Assembly (NCBI GenBank): GCA_964036045.1
Contig: OZ038380.1
Span: 66,969,591-67,033,590 of the forward strand
Direction: 5' to 3'
DNA: 64,000 nucleotides
DNA from: Eutreptiella sp. 'Long Island Sound 2002'
Lineage: Eukaryota; Euglenozoa; Euglenophyceae; Eutreptiales; Eutreptiaceae
Numbering within the stretch: the stretch's first letter is position 1; every line of letters begins with the position of its first letter. The notes below the pieces were generated by a model. It did not search any database, had not been told where the DNA came from, and saw only the letters and a program-made list of their open reading frames with translations. A program made the position numbers and the translations under genes. Below are positions 10,126 to 20,052 of this stretch, piece after piece.

Positions 10126-10260
10126 CGGGAGCTCTTGGAGGGCGGTTGTGGCGTCCTTGGAGTATGTGACGGCCGGGTGGTTGAGGTCGAGGAGGTTGAC
10201 GGTGGCCTCGGTGGGGGCGGGCCGGGGCTGTGGAGGCTTGTGCCCTCGGCCCTTGCCCCG

Positions 10261-10263
10261 TCA
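10261..10263 (-). promoter_or_regulatory. In-frame UGA between ORF1 and ORF2, context UGA-CGG
   Basis: The ORF1 stop codon is UGA followed by CGG GGC, and the next 45 codons continue in the same frame into ORF2 with no other stop. UGA-CGG is one of the classical leaky-stop contexts known from plant RNA viruses. Readthrough would give an ORF1-ORF2 fusion that keeps the start of the endonuclease domain. Reinitiation downstream is the alternative. Confidence 0.45.
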
Positions 10264-13200
10264 GGGAGGGGGACTGGGGGTTGGGGACTTTTTGCCGGTT
10301 CGTGGGCGTTTGGGTAGGCGCGGCGGGGGGAGGCCTTGGCTCCACTCCGGGGGGAGCTCCCCAGTGTATTTGGTGCCTGTGTGGGCCTTGTTCTCTTCGG
10401 TGCGGAGCCGGATGGGGTGGGCGCTGGTGAGTTCCACGGTGTCGCCGAGTGGTTTGTCCGGGGCGCTGTTGCCCTGGTCTAGCTCCTTTTGGCGGTGCCA
10501 GATTACCCGGATCTGTGGCCCCCCGTTGTCCCCTTGTCCCTTGAGGCGGTACTGGATCGTGCCCTCACACCAGATCCAGTCGCCTGTGTGGTCGTTGCGG
10601 AAGGGCTGTTGGACCTTCGCACCTTTTTCGAACCCTGGGTACGCTTTGGGCGGGGCCTGTGCTGGTGGCGGGAGGGAGGATGATGAGGATGCCTGGTCCG
10701 GGTGGGGCGGTGGTAGTGGTGGGAGGGAGGATGACGAGGATGCTTGGTCTGGGTTCGTCGGGTGGGTCGGGTGGGATGCGGGGGGTCGGGAGGTTGCTGC
10801 TTTTCCGGCTTGGCTGGGGGCGGGTGCGCCCTTTTGTCGTCTCGTTCGCTTGGGTGGGACTGGAGGTGGCGGGGCTGGGGGGGCATGGGGTTGGAAGAAG
10901 GGGTGCGTTGCTTGCTGGTCTGGATCCCTCAGTGGGGGTTCTGCCGGTGTTTGCATTTTCGCTTTCGCGTGGCTGCGTACGATGTCGGCGAGCTTGCGTA
11001 CGGTCTCCGGGGGATCTGTTGGCCATGGCAGTGCGGCGGGGCTGTCGTCGAAGGGGTGGTGTAGGTGGTAGTTCCTCATGGCCTTGGCCTGCCTGACCCA
11101 GGCCTCTGTGGGTTCCGGTGTGTCCGGGCCGTTGGGGGAGCCTTGAGCCCAGTAGAGTGCTGTGTGGAGGGCTTCCCAGGGGGCGCCTTCGCGGCCTGTG
11201 AGGGTGGTGGCTTGGAGGAGTCGCTGCTGGCCCCGTGGGGGGTCTTCCGGGTCCATTTCCGGGGTATAGGCCTGGGCCGCCATGAGGACTCCGTGTGCCC
11301 AGTGGAGGACCCACCATTGGGTGTCCGCTTTGAGGATGTGGATGGCGGGTTGTTGGGGGGGGGTGTCCAGGGTGTCCCACGATGCAATGGCTAGTGGTAT
11401 CCTGGAGGGGTGGAGGTGTGGGGGGGCCTTGCGGCTTAGGAGTTGATCGATGTGGAAGGGGGTGACGGGATCGTTGGGGCCTTGGGGCGGTGGGGGCATT
11501 GCTGGGATGGTTGTGGGGTCCCAGTGGCGTTCGTGGGCGGCGAGGGTGTACAGGGCGGCGGTGATGATGTGGTGGGCTTGGCCCTCCAGGACGATGTGGC
11601 GCTCCGTGCCGAAGTCCTTCGGTAGGTGGGCTGCGGGGTGGAGGGTGATGTGGGCCAGGGCGCGTTGGTGGGCCTTTTTTCCCCCGTCTGGGGCCTGTGT
11701 CCGTTTGTCCCCCGGGATGTGTTGGTGTTGGTGTTTTGGTGGGGGTGGTCCCAGGGCGAGGGATTCCACACAGTGGAGGGGGATGGCGTGTTCCCTGGAC
11801 CTGTTGGGCAGGATGTATATGCCCGGGTCTCCCGGTACGGTGCCCAGGTACATGTTGCCCGTGATGGTGGGGGCCGGCACCGGTTGGCGGAGGGGCGAGG
11901 TGCATGGGGTGGAGCAGGGCGGGTCATGGTGCTCACACCGGGGGTGGTCGATGCCGTACGGGCCGACGTGTACGGCGAAGGGTCCAACGGCGCGCTGGAG
12001 TTTGTGGGGTTGGATGTTGTGGAGGCGCGCCACCGCCCGTGTGTGGGAGCGCCCTTCGCTGATCCATACGGCGTCTGCCCGCGACGCCGCTGGGTTCAGG
12101 CAGTCCGTGGTGATGCCTGTGATCGTGCGGTTGTGGGTGGTATCTGATACCCTGGCGGGGGGGGCGCCGATGCGGGGGATGGTGTGGTCGTCGTGGAGGG
12201 TGCGGGCCTTGCGCCTTGCTTCGTGTCGGTGTTGGGCCTCCTGGGCGTGGGTGTGCACACCCGTGTGTTTGGGCTTCTTGTTGGGGCGGTCCGCTGTGTG
12301 GAAGGGGGTGGGCCAGGAGGGGGCGTGGTGGGGGTTGGGGTGTGGGAGGTTCCCCCGTGTTGCCCATGTGTACAGGGTGGTCGCGGCGGCCCCTTCCGCC
12401 TGTATGGTGTATCGCTCGTCGTGTCGGCGACGGGTGACGAGGACGTTGGGGGCCGTCAGCTCATACACCTGTGTGGTGTGGGGGAGGTGGCGGGTGACGG
12501 TGATCTTGGCGGCGTCGTTCTTGCGGGTGGTGGTGTGGGGGATGATGTAGTGGGTCGCCCATTCATCCTGGGGGGTGTGCTCCGTCGGGTCTAGCTTGAG
12601 CGGGGGGTGGAGCGGCTTCGGTGTTTGGGGCTTGTCTTGGCCCTTCGCGTGGGGCGCCACTTTGGTTTCGACCAGGTATTGTGGGCCCCAGGTTTCCGGG
12701 GCCCCTACCTGTGTGGCTGCCGCTGTTGCGGCTTGGAGGAGGGCGGTGGTGTTGGTGTCTAGAGGGGGGGCCCCCGGTTGGGGGGTGAGGGTGTCATGGT
12801 CTTGGTACGCCCACCAAATTGTGTAGCCTCGTTGGCCGTTGCGGTGCGGGGTTTGGGTCTGGGCTTGCTGGATGGATAGGGCGGTCTTGATGTCCTCCGC
12901 TGCTTGTGGGTTTATGGGTGTGGCGTAGGCCCATACTCCCGGGGCGTGTATGCCGTGTGACGCTTGGCCTACTCCTCGTATCGGTTGTAGGGTGTGGTGG
13001 GTGCGTGTGAGCCCTAGGTGTTCTTGGAGGAGGTCCCCTCGGATGTCCTCCCATCGTTGCTGCCAGGTATGTGTGTGGTCATTGGGGGCGGGGTAGGTGA
13101 CGACGATGGCCTGCCAAGGGGTGGGGCCTGGATGCACCGTCATAGGTGCCGACGATGCTTGCGGGGGTATGTGGACGGCGTGGGCGGCGGCTGCTGTTAC

Positions 13201-13998
13201 GGGGTCTCCTTCCGTGGGTGTGATCGTGGCATCGCCTTGGACGGTGAGGAGGAGGTGGTGGCGGTCCGTCGGTAGTGCCCAGGTGGTGGTGGGCTCTGCG
13301 ATTGAGTGGAGGCGGATGGCCTGGAGGCCCGGTGTGATTTCGTCCCATCGGAGTGTGCCGTTGTGGACCGCCCATTCCCGCGGCAGGTCTCGAAACCCGT
13401 TTCGGTCTGGGGTGGTGCGGTGTTGTGGGGGGAGCTCCATTGTGGTGATGGGGTGGGTGAGGGGCTCTGTGCGGGGTTGGTCTTGTGTGGTTGATGGTGA
13501 TGGTGCCTGGGGCATGTCTTCGTCCAGTTGGTGGGGGGCTTTGGCCTCCTGGAGCTCTGCACTGATGGCGGCGAAGACATCTGGGAGGGCGGGGGAGGCG
13601 GGGGGGTGGGGTGCCGGATCGTCCCAGGTGATGTGGTATTCCTCCGGGTTCTCGGGGCTTTGCTGTACGGTGATGGTGGCTGTGGCGTCGTCTTCAGGTG
13701 TCCATCGGTGCGGATTGTGGTCGAGGGGGTGGAGGGTGACGGTGTGGCGGTGTTTCCAGCTGTGGAACGCTGGGAGGGCGTGGAGGCCGTGTCTGGTGTC
13801 CCCGGGCGGGCGGGGGTAGGTTTCGGCTGCTGCCTCCAGGAAGGTGTCCGCGGTGCCTTTCCAGGTGTCGTCCCAGAGAAGGTCTTCCTCTGTGCCCCAC
13901 TCGTTGTCGTACCTTTTCTCCTGCTTCCACCCCTGGAGGGTCGCGTGGTCCTCAGGGAGGTCTCGTTGGACGGACTGGTAGTACTGCTCGGCGTCCAT
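10261..13998 (-). CDS. ORF1 of element A: large protein with cupin-like segment and C-terminal SH3/Tudor-like barrel
   Basis: A single uninterrupted frame of 1,245 codons begins at ATG 13,998. It is much longer than typical LINE ORF1 proteins, and I see no zinc knuckle or RRM. Residues ~238-302 read like a cupin barrel: a strand, VQGDATITPTEGD, then a hydrophobic run ending HAVHIPPQ. Residues ~1,040-1,120 are Pro/Ser linker with two SSSSSLPP blocks. Residues ~1,122-1,170 (FEKGAKVQQPF, TGDWIWCEGTIQY, QIRVIWH) look like a small SH3/Tudor/agenet-type barrel that could bind protein or nucleic acid. The rest is unrecognised. The frame ends in UGA followed directly, in the same frame, by ORF2. Both domain guesses are weak; the gene itself is well supported by its length in a non-repetitive stretch. 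Confidence 0.6.
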   Translation of the reverse strand: MDAEQYYQSVQRDLPEDHATLQGWKQEKRYDNEWGTEEDLLWDDTWKGTADTFLEAAAETYPRPPGDTRHGLHALPAFHSWKHRHTVTLHPLDHNPHRWTPEDDATATITVQQSPENPEEYHITWDDPAPHPPASPALPDVFAAISAELQEAKAPHQLDEDMPQAPSPSTTQDQPRTEPLTHPITTMELPPQHRTTPDRNGFRDLPREWAVHNGTLRWDEITPGLQAIRLHSIAEPTTTWALPTDRHHLLLTVQGDATITPTEGDPVTAAAAHAVHIPPQASSAPMTVHPGPTPWQAIVVTYPAPNDHTHTWQQRWEDIRGDLLQEHLGLTRTHHTLQPIRGVGQASHGIHAPGVWAYATPINPQAAEDIKTALSIQQAQTQTPHRNGQRGYTIWWAYQDHDTLTPQPGAPPLDTNTTALLQAATAAATQVGAPETWGPQYLVETKVAPHAKGQDKPQTPKPLHPPLKLDPTEHTPQDEWATHYIIPHTTTRKNDAAKITVTRHLPHTTQVYELTAPNVLVTRRRHDERYTIQAEGAAATTLYTWATRGNLPHPNPHHAPSWPTPFHTADRPNKKPKHTGVHTHAQEAQHRHEARRKARTLHDDHTIPRIGAPPARVSDTTHNRTITGITTDCLNPAASRADAVWISEGRSHTRAVARLHNIQPHKLQRAVGPFAVHVGPYGIDHPRCEHHDPPCSTPCTSPLRQPVPAPTITGNMYLGTVPGDPGIYILPNRSREHAIPLHCVESLALGPPPPKHQHQHIPGDKRTQAPDGGKKAHQRALAHITLHPAAHLPKDFGTERHIVLEGQAHHIITAALYTLAAHERHWDPTTIPAMPPPPQGPNDPVTPFHIDQLLSRKAPPHLHPSRIPLAIASWDTLDTPPQQPAIHILKADTQWWVLHWAHGVLMAAQAYTPEMDPEDPPRGQQRLLQATTLTGREGAPWEALHTALYWAQGSPNGPDTPEPTEAWVRQAKAMRNYHLHHPFDDSPAALPWPTDPPETVRKLADIVRSHAKAKMQTPAEPPLRDPDQQATHPFFQPHAPPAPPPPVPPKRTRRQKGAPAPSQAGKAATSRPPASHPTHPTNPDQASSSSSLPPLPPPHPDQASSSSSLPPPAQAPPKAYPGFEKGAKVQQPFRNDHTGDWIWCEGTIQYRLKGQGDNGGPQIRVIWHRQKELDQGNSAPDKPLGDTVELTSAHPIRLRTEENKAHTGTKYTGELPPEWSQGLPPPRLPKRPRTGKKSPTPSPPP

Positions 13999-16900
13999 GG
14001 GGGCTAGGGTGCTGGCCAGCGTGGCGTAGATGTCCTTTGGGGGGGGGGGGCGGTGGGGGCGTGGCGGCGCGGCCGGGGTCGGGCTCCTCTCGCTGGTGTT
14101 CCGCGTTCCGGTCTGCGGTGGACGCGGGGGATATGGAGCGTGGTGGCATGGGGTGGTCGGGCTCTTGCGGTTCCGTGGGTTGCTGGTGGGCTTGTGGGCG
14201 CGGGGCCGTGGCTGCCAGTAGGTGTCGGATGGCCGGGAGGATGTCGAAGTCGTCTTCCCAGCAGTGGGCTGGAGCGCACGCCCTGTCAGGGGAAGCCGGG
14301 GGGGGCGTGTTGCGGAGCGGTGTACGATAGGGTGGGCGACGCGTGCGGGTGGTAGCGTGCTCGCTCTGCCGTTCTGTTTCCCGCGGGCCCTGACCTTGGG
14401 GGTGGTGGTGTTGGTGATGTTGGTGGTGAGGGTGGTGTGGGCGCCGGAGTGGATGATTGTGTCGGTGGCGGCGCTGTTGGCGAGGGTGGTATGGGCGTTA
14501 GAGTAGATGAAGCTGGTGCTGGGCTATGGTTGATGGTGGTTAGCTGGTGGGTCAGCTGTTGTCGCTGTCGTCGTCGCCGGTGGTGTTGGTGTCTCTGATG
14601 ACGAGGTGATGGTCGGTGAGCATGGCGTGGGTGACGTATGGGCGTATGTGGTGTTGTCGGCGGTAACGTTCGTGGGCCGGATGTGGCGGTGGTCGCGAGG
14701 GTGCTGTAGTTGACGGGTGGTGTGGCCCACGTCGCCTCCGGTGGTGGAGGTGTGATGGGTGCCGTGGTGGTGTCGGCGATGGTGGGGTGCCGCGGGTGGT
14801 GTATTGGTTGTTGGTGGTGGAGATGTTCCTGGTTTGTGGGTAGTCCCTGTCCGGCGGTGGTGGTGTTGGTGGTGTCGGTGCTCGTTGAGGCCGTTGGCGA
14901 CGGCGGGGGTTCCTGGTCTCGCGTGGGGTGGTGGTGGCGGTGGTGAGCGTAGGCGGTGTCATGGCGGTGGTGCCATTGACGGTTCGGCCGGGCGTGCTGG
15001 TGCCGGTTTCGGGTGTAAGTGTGGTTCGGGGTGCGGCATTGGTGGGTGGCTTTGACGGCGGGTGGCGTGACTGGTGGGTGGCAGCGGTAGGGGGGTGTCG
15101 GTTGTTGGTGAGGCTGTCGTTGTCGGTGTTCCGGTTGGTGCCGGTGACGGCGTCGCTGGCCGTGCAGATGGTGGGGGGGACTCGTACCCTGGGGTCGCCG
15201 TGGTGTTCGGTCGACGGTGGTGCTTCCGGTGGTGTTCGTGTGAGTTGGCCGGGAGTGGTGTCGGCGTTGCTCTGGCTGGTGCCGTGTGTGCGGGCTGTGT
15301 GATTTTTGCGTCCGGGGTCGGTGGCGTTGGTGACGGTGGTGTGTTGGGGGTCGGCGCCGGTGGTGACGGTCCGATGGTGAGGGTGCCGGGGACGTTGGGT
15401 GGGTCCGCGCTGTTGGGCCTTCTCCTCGCCATTCCTGGCGGAGGGTGCTGGCGGTGGTGTCGCTGGTGGTGAGGGTGTGGTGGTGTTGCTGTGGTGTTTT
15501 GTGCTGCTTGGGTGGGTGGTGGGGACCCCTGGTTGATGTTGACGTTGCTCCGGGTGATTTCGATGCGGTGGGTGCGATGGCGTGTGGCGTTGTTGTTTCT
15601 ACCCTTGGTTGGGGGCCTGGTGGGCGGCGCTGGTGGCGTTTGTTCGCCAGCCGTGGTGGCGTCCTGGGTGGTGTCGTCGATGGGGGCGCCCTAGGTGTTA
15701 CTCTGTGCTGGGGTCCTGGTGGTGGTGTTAGGGGTGTTAGGGGCGGTGGTGTGTCTCGCGGTGGTCCGGTGGCCTGTGTGCTGGTGTTCGGTGGTTCCGG
15801 GCGTGCCATTCGTGGCTGGTGTTTGGCCGGTCTGTGGTCCTGGTGGTGTCGGCTGTCCGTGGGTCCGTAGTGACAGGTGTTGCTGCGGTTGCGGTTTAGG
15901 GTGACCTTGCTGCGGTTGGGTGGTGGTGTCGCCGTGTTGCCGCTGTCGGTGGTGCCGGTGTTGGCGTTGGTGGGGGTGCTGCCGGGGGAGCTGTGTGTGT
16001 TGGCGTTGTAGGGTGTTGTAAGTGCTGCCCTGGCGGTGTTCTGACGGCGGAGGGGGGACCTCGCCACTCCTGGCGGAGGTTCCCACGTGCGTCGTTGGCT
16101 GGTGGGTTGGCCTTGGCCCCCTCGGTGTCCTTGCTGCCGATGGTGTCTCACCGGGACGCGGGATGGGGGATGCTCCGGGTTGCTGTCGGTGAGGTCGCAC
16201 TGCCGGTGGCGCCGTCGGTGGTGCCCGTGGTGAGGTCGTTGCGGGCGCTGCTATGGTTCACGGTGTCGCTGATGTTGTTGATGCTGCTGGTGGTTGGTGT
16301 GGGTCTGTGTGTGGGTTGTCAGTGGCTGTTGCTGGTGCTGGTGGTGGTTCTGGGTGCGGGCCGGTGGGTGGCGCGGTTGGAACGCCTTGGGTGTAACTTG
16401 GCCGCTGTTGGTCCGTTGTTGGTTCCGGGCGTCCCCGTTGGTGAGGGTGTTGTGGTGTTCGGTTTGGGTGCTGGCGGCGGTGCGGGTGTCGCAGTTCCTG
16501 GCCCTGGGTCTGGGCGTGGCCGTTCGGGTGTTGCTGGGTGCGGGCGTTCGCCTCTCCTGGCTGAGGGCTCGGTGGCGTTCGTTCGCTAGCCGTGCTGGCG
16601 TCCGTGGTGACGCCGTTGGTGGGGTTGCCCTAGGTGGCGGGGCCGTGGTGGTGGTGTTGGGGGCGTTGTAGGTGACGGCACCTCGGCCCGTCGTTGGTGG
16701 GGTTGGTGGTGGTGTGGATAGTGCCGTGGGTGTTGGTGGCGTTGGTGTTGCCGAAGGCGAGGGTGCCTTATGTGTTACTTGGTGGTTGGCGTGTGTTGTG
16801 GTGGTCTGTTGGCGTGGGCGTTGTTGGTGTTGGTGCTGGGCGCGGCCTGTGTTTGGGTGGTCGGCGGTTCCGGGCGTGCCACTCGTGGCTGGCCGTCGCG

Positions 16901-17311
16901 GTGTTGGTGACGGTGTTGGCGAGGGCGCCGCCGGTGGAGCTGCGGCCGATGTGGGCGCTGCGGGTGTTGCCCTGGTGGATGGTGGTGTTCTGACGGCGGG
17001 GGTGGGACCTCGCCACTCCTGGTGGAGGTACCCATGGGTGTCGCTGGCCTGTGTGTTGGCTCCCTTGGTGTTGTTGATGCCGATGGTGTCGTACCAGGCG
17101 GTGTTGCCGTGGCGATTGCCGTTGACGCTCTGGTTTGTCGGTGCTGAGGCCGTACTGCCGGTGTCGGTGTCGGTGATGCCGGTGGTGAGGTCGTTGTGGG
17201 TGTCGCTATGGTTCTCGGCGTCTCGGACGCTGCCGATGCTGGTGGTGGTTGGCGTGGGTCTGTGTGTGGGTGGTCCGCGGCTTGCGTTCAGGGCGGTGGT
17301 CGGTTTCTGTG
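13999..17311 (-). repeat. Repetitive leader of element A: degenerate tandem units
   Basis: About 3.3 kb upstream of ORF1 is rich in GGTGGTGTTGGTG-like sequence on the plus strand and holds no gene I believe. Long frames here (such as 16,151-14,286 minus) are low-complexity Thr/Pro/His products of the repeat. Two anchors recur. A 21-nt near-palindrome (CCTCGCCACTCC then TGGCGGAGG) is found at 15,424, 16,059 and 17,008. A second anchor (TTCCGGGCGTGCCA..) is found at 15,795 and 16,868. Spacing is uneven (635, 949 and 1,073 bp). By position this could be a 5' UTR of promoter monomers, as in some mammalian L1 families; that role is inference. Confidence 0.5.
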
Positions 17312-18540
17312 GCTTTCTCCAGCTTGAGTCGTGTGTTGTTCTCCTGGCAGACCGCAAAGAACTCACCCAAGAGGATTAGGTGGTCCTCCTGGGTATTGGT
17401 CCCGAGGCATACATCGTCGATGTGAGTTTACATCTGGGCTTCACGGGATATAAGCTCCTGCACCTTAGGTCTCCTTCGTAGGATGGACAAGATCTTGTTT
17501 ATCAGCTCTTGGAATAGAGCGGGTGCGTTGGCCACGCCAAATGGCATGACCTTCCACTTGAACACCCTCCCCTGAGGGCTGATGAAGGCCAGTAGCTCCT
17601 GAGCGTTGGGCGTCAGGTCCACTTGCCAGAATCCGCTCCTCTTGTCCATCTTGGTCTTGTAGCGACAGGAGGCTATCTTCTCCAGGGTAGACTCCATATT
17701 GGGAATGGACCCTGAGTGGTTCAACGTTTTCTTTTTCAGCTCTCCGTAGTCCACTACCAGCCGTTTGACTGTAGACCGAGGTTTAGCCACCAGGAAAGAG
17801 GGGCTGCAGTGTAGGGGGTAGTCCCCGTCCTTGTACTCCAGGACTAGGCCAGCGTGGATACATTCTTGTATCTGTTGCTCAATCTCGTCGGCCTGCTCTT
17901 TAGGAGCTGGATAGGGTCTCTTCCGGATCTTTTGACCCATGAACTCGGGTTTCAGCTTGAGGTCCATCTGTACCAGCTTGTCATATGAGGCTGGAGGGGG
18001 TAGTTTTCCGAACACCTCCAGATAGGTCCTTATAAGCTTCTGCACCCGCGGGTCCAATAGCTTGATCCTGTCCTCCATGTCCTCGTCAGAGTGTAAGTTG
18101 CTTGCCCCCTGAGTAATAGAAGTTGGGAGGTGATCCTCCACCGACTCTTCGCCCTTGGTAGTGTCCTTCAACCCTTGGTAGGCATATAGAAGGTCTTGTT
18201 CAACCATCTCCGATGGACGATGGCAACATAGGCACACTCGAGGGGGTTCACATACGAATTCCTCCGAGAGGTCGTCCTCCTCTGGGGTCCTCACATGGGC
18301 GCCCCACACGCTCTTAATGAGCTTAAGATCTACCTCCCTTTGCCAGGTGGTGATCTTCTGTTCGAGGTCCTCCTTCAATTGGGAGAGATCTCCCATACGT
18401 CCTTGCTTCAGTGCCCATGAGCTGCTGGTAGGCTTAGCGTAGCATAGCTTTTTCGCCACCAACTTCCTCTCGGAGTCCACATACTCCTTTAGCCTGGATC
18501 GAGGGTCAAGCTCTTCGTCCACGGGGTCTTCCGCCCTCAT
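17312..18540 (-). pseudogene. Gypsy copy 1 reverse transcriptase, truncated
   Basis: The RT frame starts after a TAG at 18,580-18,582 that interrupts the pol frame. RT signatures are RRxYPAPKEQ-type entry, LVVDYGELKKKT, TKMDKRSGFWQVDLT, PFGVANAPALFQ and HIDD (17,413-17,424). A TAA at 17,428-17,430 replaces the residue three before HIDD. After it the frame stays open to about 17,312 (VCQENN, RLKLEK), where element A begins. The RT core is otherwise well preserved, but there is no thumb or RNase H. The N-terminal ~170 residues form an acidic spacer between the Dam-like domain and RT. Confidence 0.8.
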
Positions 18541-18786
18541 GGAGAGTAGGGGTTGCAGTGGGGCGACGTACTCAGCGTTCTACACTTCCTCCACAGAGGT
18601 CTGCACGAAGAGGGCGTCGTGCTCAGTTTTGTCATCTGAGTGGACAGAGCTAGGTAGCTCGGATAGTCCACACTCAGAGACTCCATCAGGAACAGGTACA
18701 TGACAGGGAGAGTTGGGGGCGTTGGTGTCAGTCACGACGTACTCATCTCCTCCGGGTATAGTCTCAATAGCATCTTGAGGTCGTAG

Positions 18787-19749
18787 TCAATCCTTCAAGT
18801 CACCCAAGGCGAGCCCATCGCTTTCTGGTTGTAGAGCCTGGACCAGTGTCCGGGTCAGATCCTCCCAGGGGATGGAGGTAAGACCTCCGTCCACCACGCT
18901 GAGCATACTCCCCCATCCGGGTTTCCCAATAGGCGTCTTACGCCCCAGAGGCACGTAGATGGCCTCATCAGGTAACCGAACAGAGCTGATAGTCAGCCTG
19001 TCCAGGAGGTTTCGCCAGTACTCGTTGCCCCCATGGGCTCGCCAATCGGGGGAACACAGGACCATACGCGAACGTTCCAAGGCCACCTTGGTCAGGACCT
19101 TCCCCAGTTCACTGAATCTGGGGTTCCCGTAGGCCATCCCGAATGAGGGCCAGTAAAATTTGTAGTTGCAGTTCTTCCCCTTGCTGCAGTAAAGGTCCAG
19201 TACATGCTGCTTGTCGCTGGCGAACAACTCCACATTCAGGTCTTCTCTAGAGTAACCCAACTCCTTCAGATCTTGGTCTAGGACTTCCCCCAATAGTTGA
19301 TAGTCCTCAGTTTTGGAGGCCGCCATCATGTTCCAAGGGTCCTCCTTCGATAGCCTCAGGTAGCTCGAGGTATGTTCCGACTGATCCAGTGGCACAGACT
19401 CTCTGCCACTGCCGTGGTCCACGTAGAGGAGGTAGGGCGCTTGCAGCGTCAGGGATAGTATCTGGGAGTGCTGTACGAAGAAGTCAGTCCCCAATACAAA
19501 GTCGAAGGCCTCAGTCTCCATCACATAGAACCGATGGGCGATAGTCCGGGAGCCCATAGGTACCTCCACTTCACAGTCCCCGCAGCTGTGCACCGCATGT
19601 CCATCCCCCATTCGTATAGCCGCGGTGGTCATGGTGTTCTTCAGGCTCCCACAAGGTAAAGTTTCCTTGGCCACTATAGATATGGTGGCGCCAGTATCCA
19701 ATACCCCCAGGTATTCACGTCCCCCTAGTTGGATACGTACCCCAAACAC
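18787..19749 (-). pseudogene. Gypsy copy 1 pol, N-terminal part: aspartic protease and Dam-like domain
   Basis: The retropepsin active site is VLDTGATISIVA (DTGA, residues 18-21), and FDFVLGTDFF matches the second conserved strand. Residues ~172-250 match the DNA N6-adenine methyltransferase (Dam)-like domain known from DIRS and some other retroelements: NVELFAS, YGNPRF where a methylase would have NPPF/DPPY, and LCSPDW. The Pro-to-Arg change in the motif argues against activity in this copy. The nominal start is a GTG inside a continuous frame; the segment really begins after the TGA at 19,780-19,782. It ends at a TGA (18,787-18,789) at a place where copy 2 reads straight through, so that one is a nonsense mutation. 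Confidence 0.75.
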
Positions 19750-19779
19750 CAGGTCTTGGGTGCCACCGGAGCGTCCCCG

Positions 19780-20052
19780 TCAGAACTCTGCGGGACAGGT
19801 CACCTCGAACCCCTTGTTCCGCAGCTTGCGGGCCATCCTCATGAAAAGGCTTCTCTTCTTAGCGTTGCCTTCATCACCACCTTCATGCTCCCGCTTGGCC
19901 CCTTGTTCTTTCTTGGCCTGCGTCTGTGAGCGTGTGGTAGGACCAGACTGCCCTCCAGAGGGCTCGGAGTTCCCCCCTGGATTAGTGTTGGGGTTGCCTC
20001 CGTTCTTGTCGGTGTTCTTGTTGTCCTTGTCTGGCTGGTGGTTAGCGCCTCA
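19780..20052 (-). promoter_or_regulatory. Gypsy copy 1 gag/pol junction: two in-frame UGA codons around an 89-codon open linker
   Basis: Gag ends at UGA 20,050-20,052 (GGA UGA GGC). The same frame is then open for 89 codons and ends at UGA 19,780-19,782 (UUC UGA CGG), after which pol continues, still in frame. The linker ends with a basic helix-like block (AKKRSLFMRMARKLRNKG) and a CPAEF-stop. Copy 2 has the same plan. UGA-CGG is a known leaky context. Confidence 0.6.

Larger units (their letters stand above)
320..17311 (-). mobile_element. Element A: GC-rich non-LTR retrotransposon with ORF1, EEP-RT-RNase H ORF2 and C48-like ORF3
   Basis: The minus strand carries a repetitive leader (17,311-13,999), ORF1 (13,998-10,261), ORF2 (endonuclease, RT and RNase H, open from 10,260 to 4,912) and ORF3 (4,940-836), then a short 3' tail. 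No LTRs, integrase or tyrosine recombinase are visible, so a target-primed LINE-type element is the best reading. The right border abuts a truncated gypsy RT at about 17,312. The left border is inferred from where similarity to the second copy A' stops (about 320-330). ORF1 and ORF2 lie in the same frame with one UGA between them, and ORF2 and ORF3 overlap by 29 nt. Both suggest translation from one mRNA. The copy is nearly complete but has at least one frameshift in ORF3. Confidence 0.75.

Noticed and set aside
14286-16151. A 621-aa minus-strand frame as a gene
   Set aside because: Its product is Thr/Pro/His low complexity generated by the repeat array, with no domain and poor unit-to-unit conservation of the frame.
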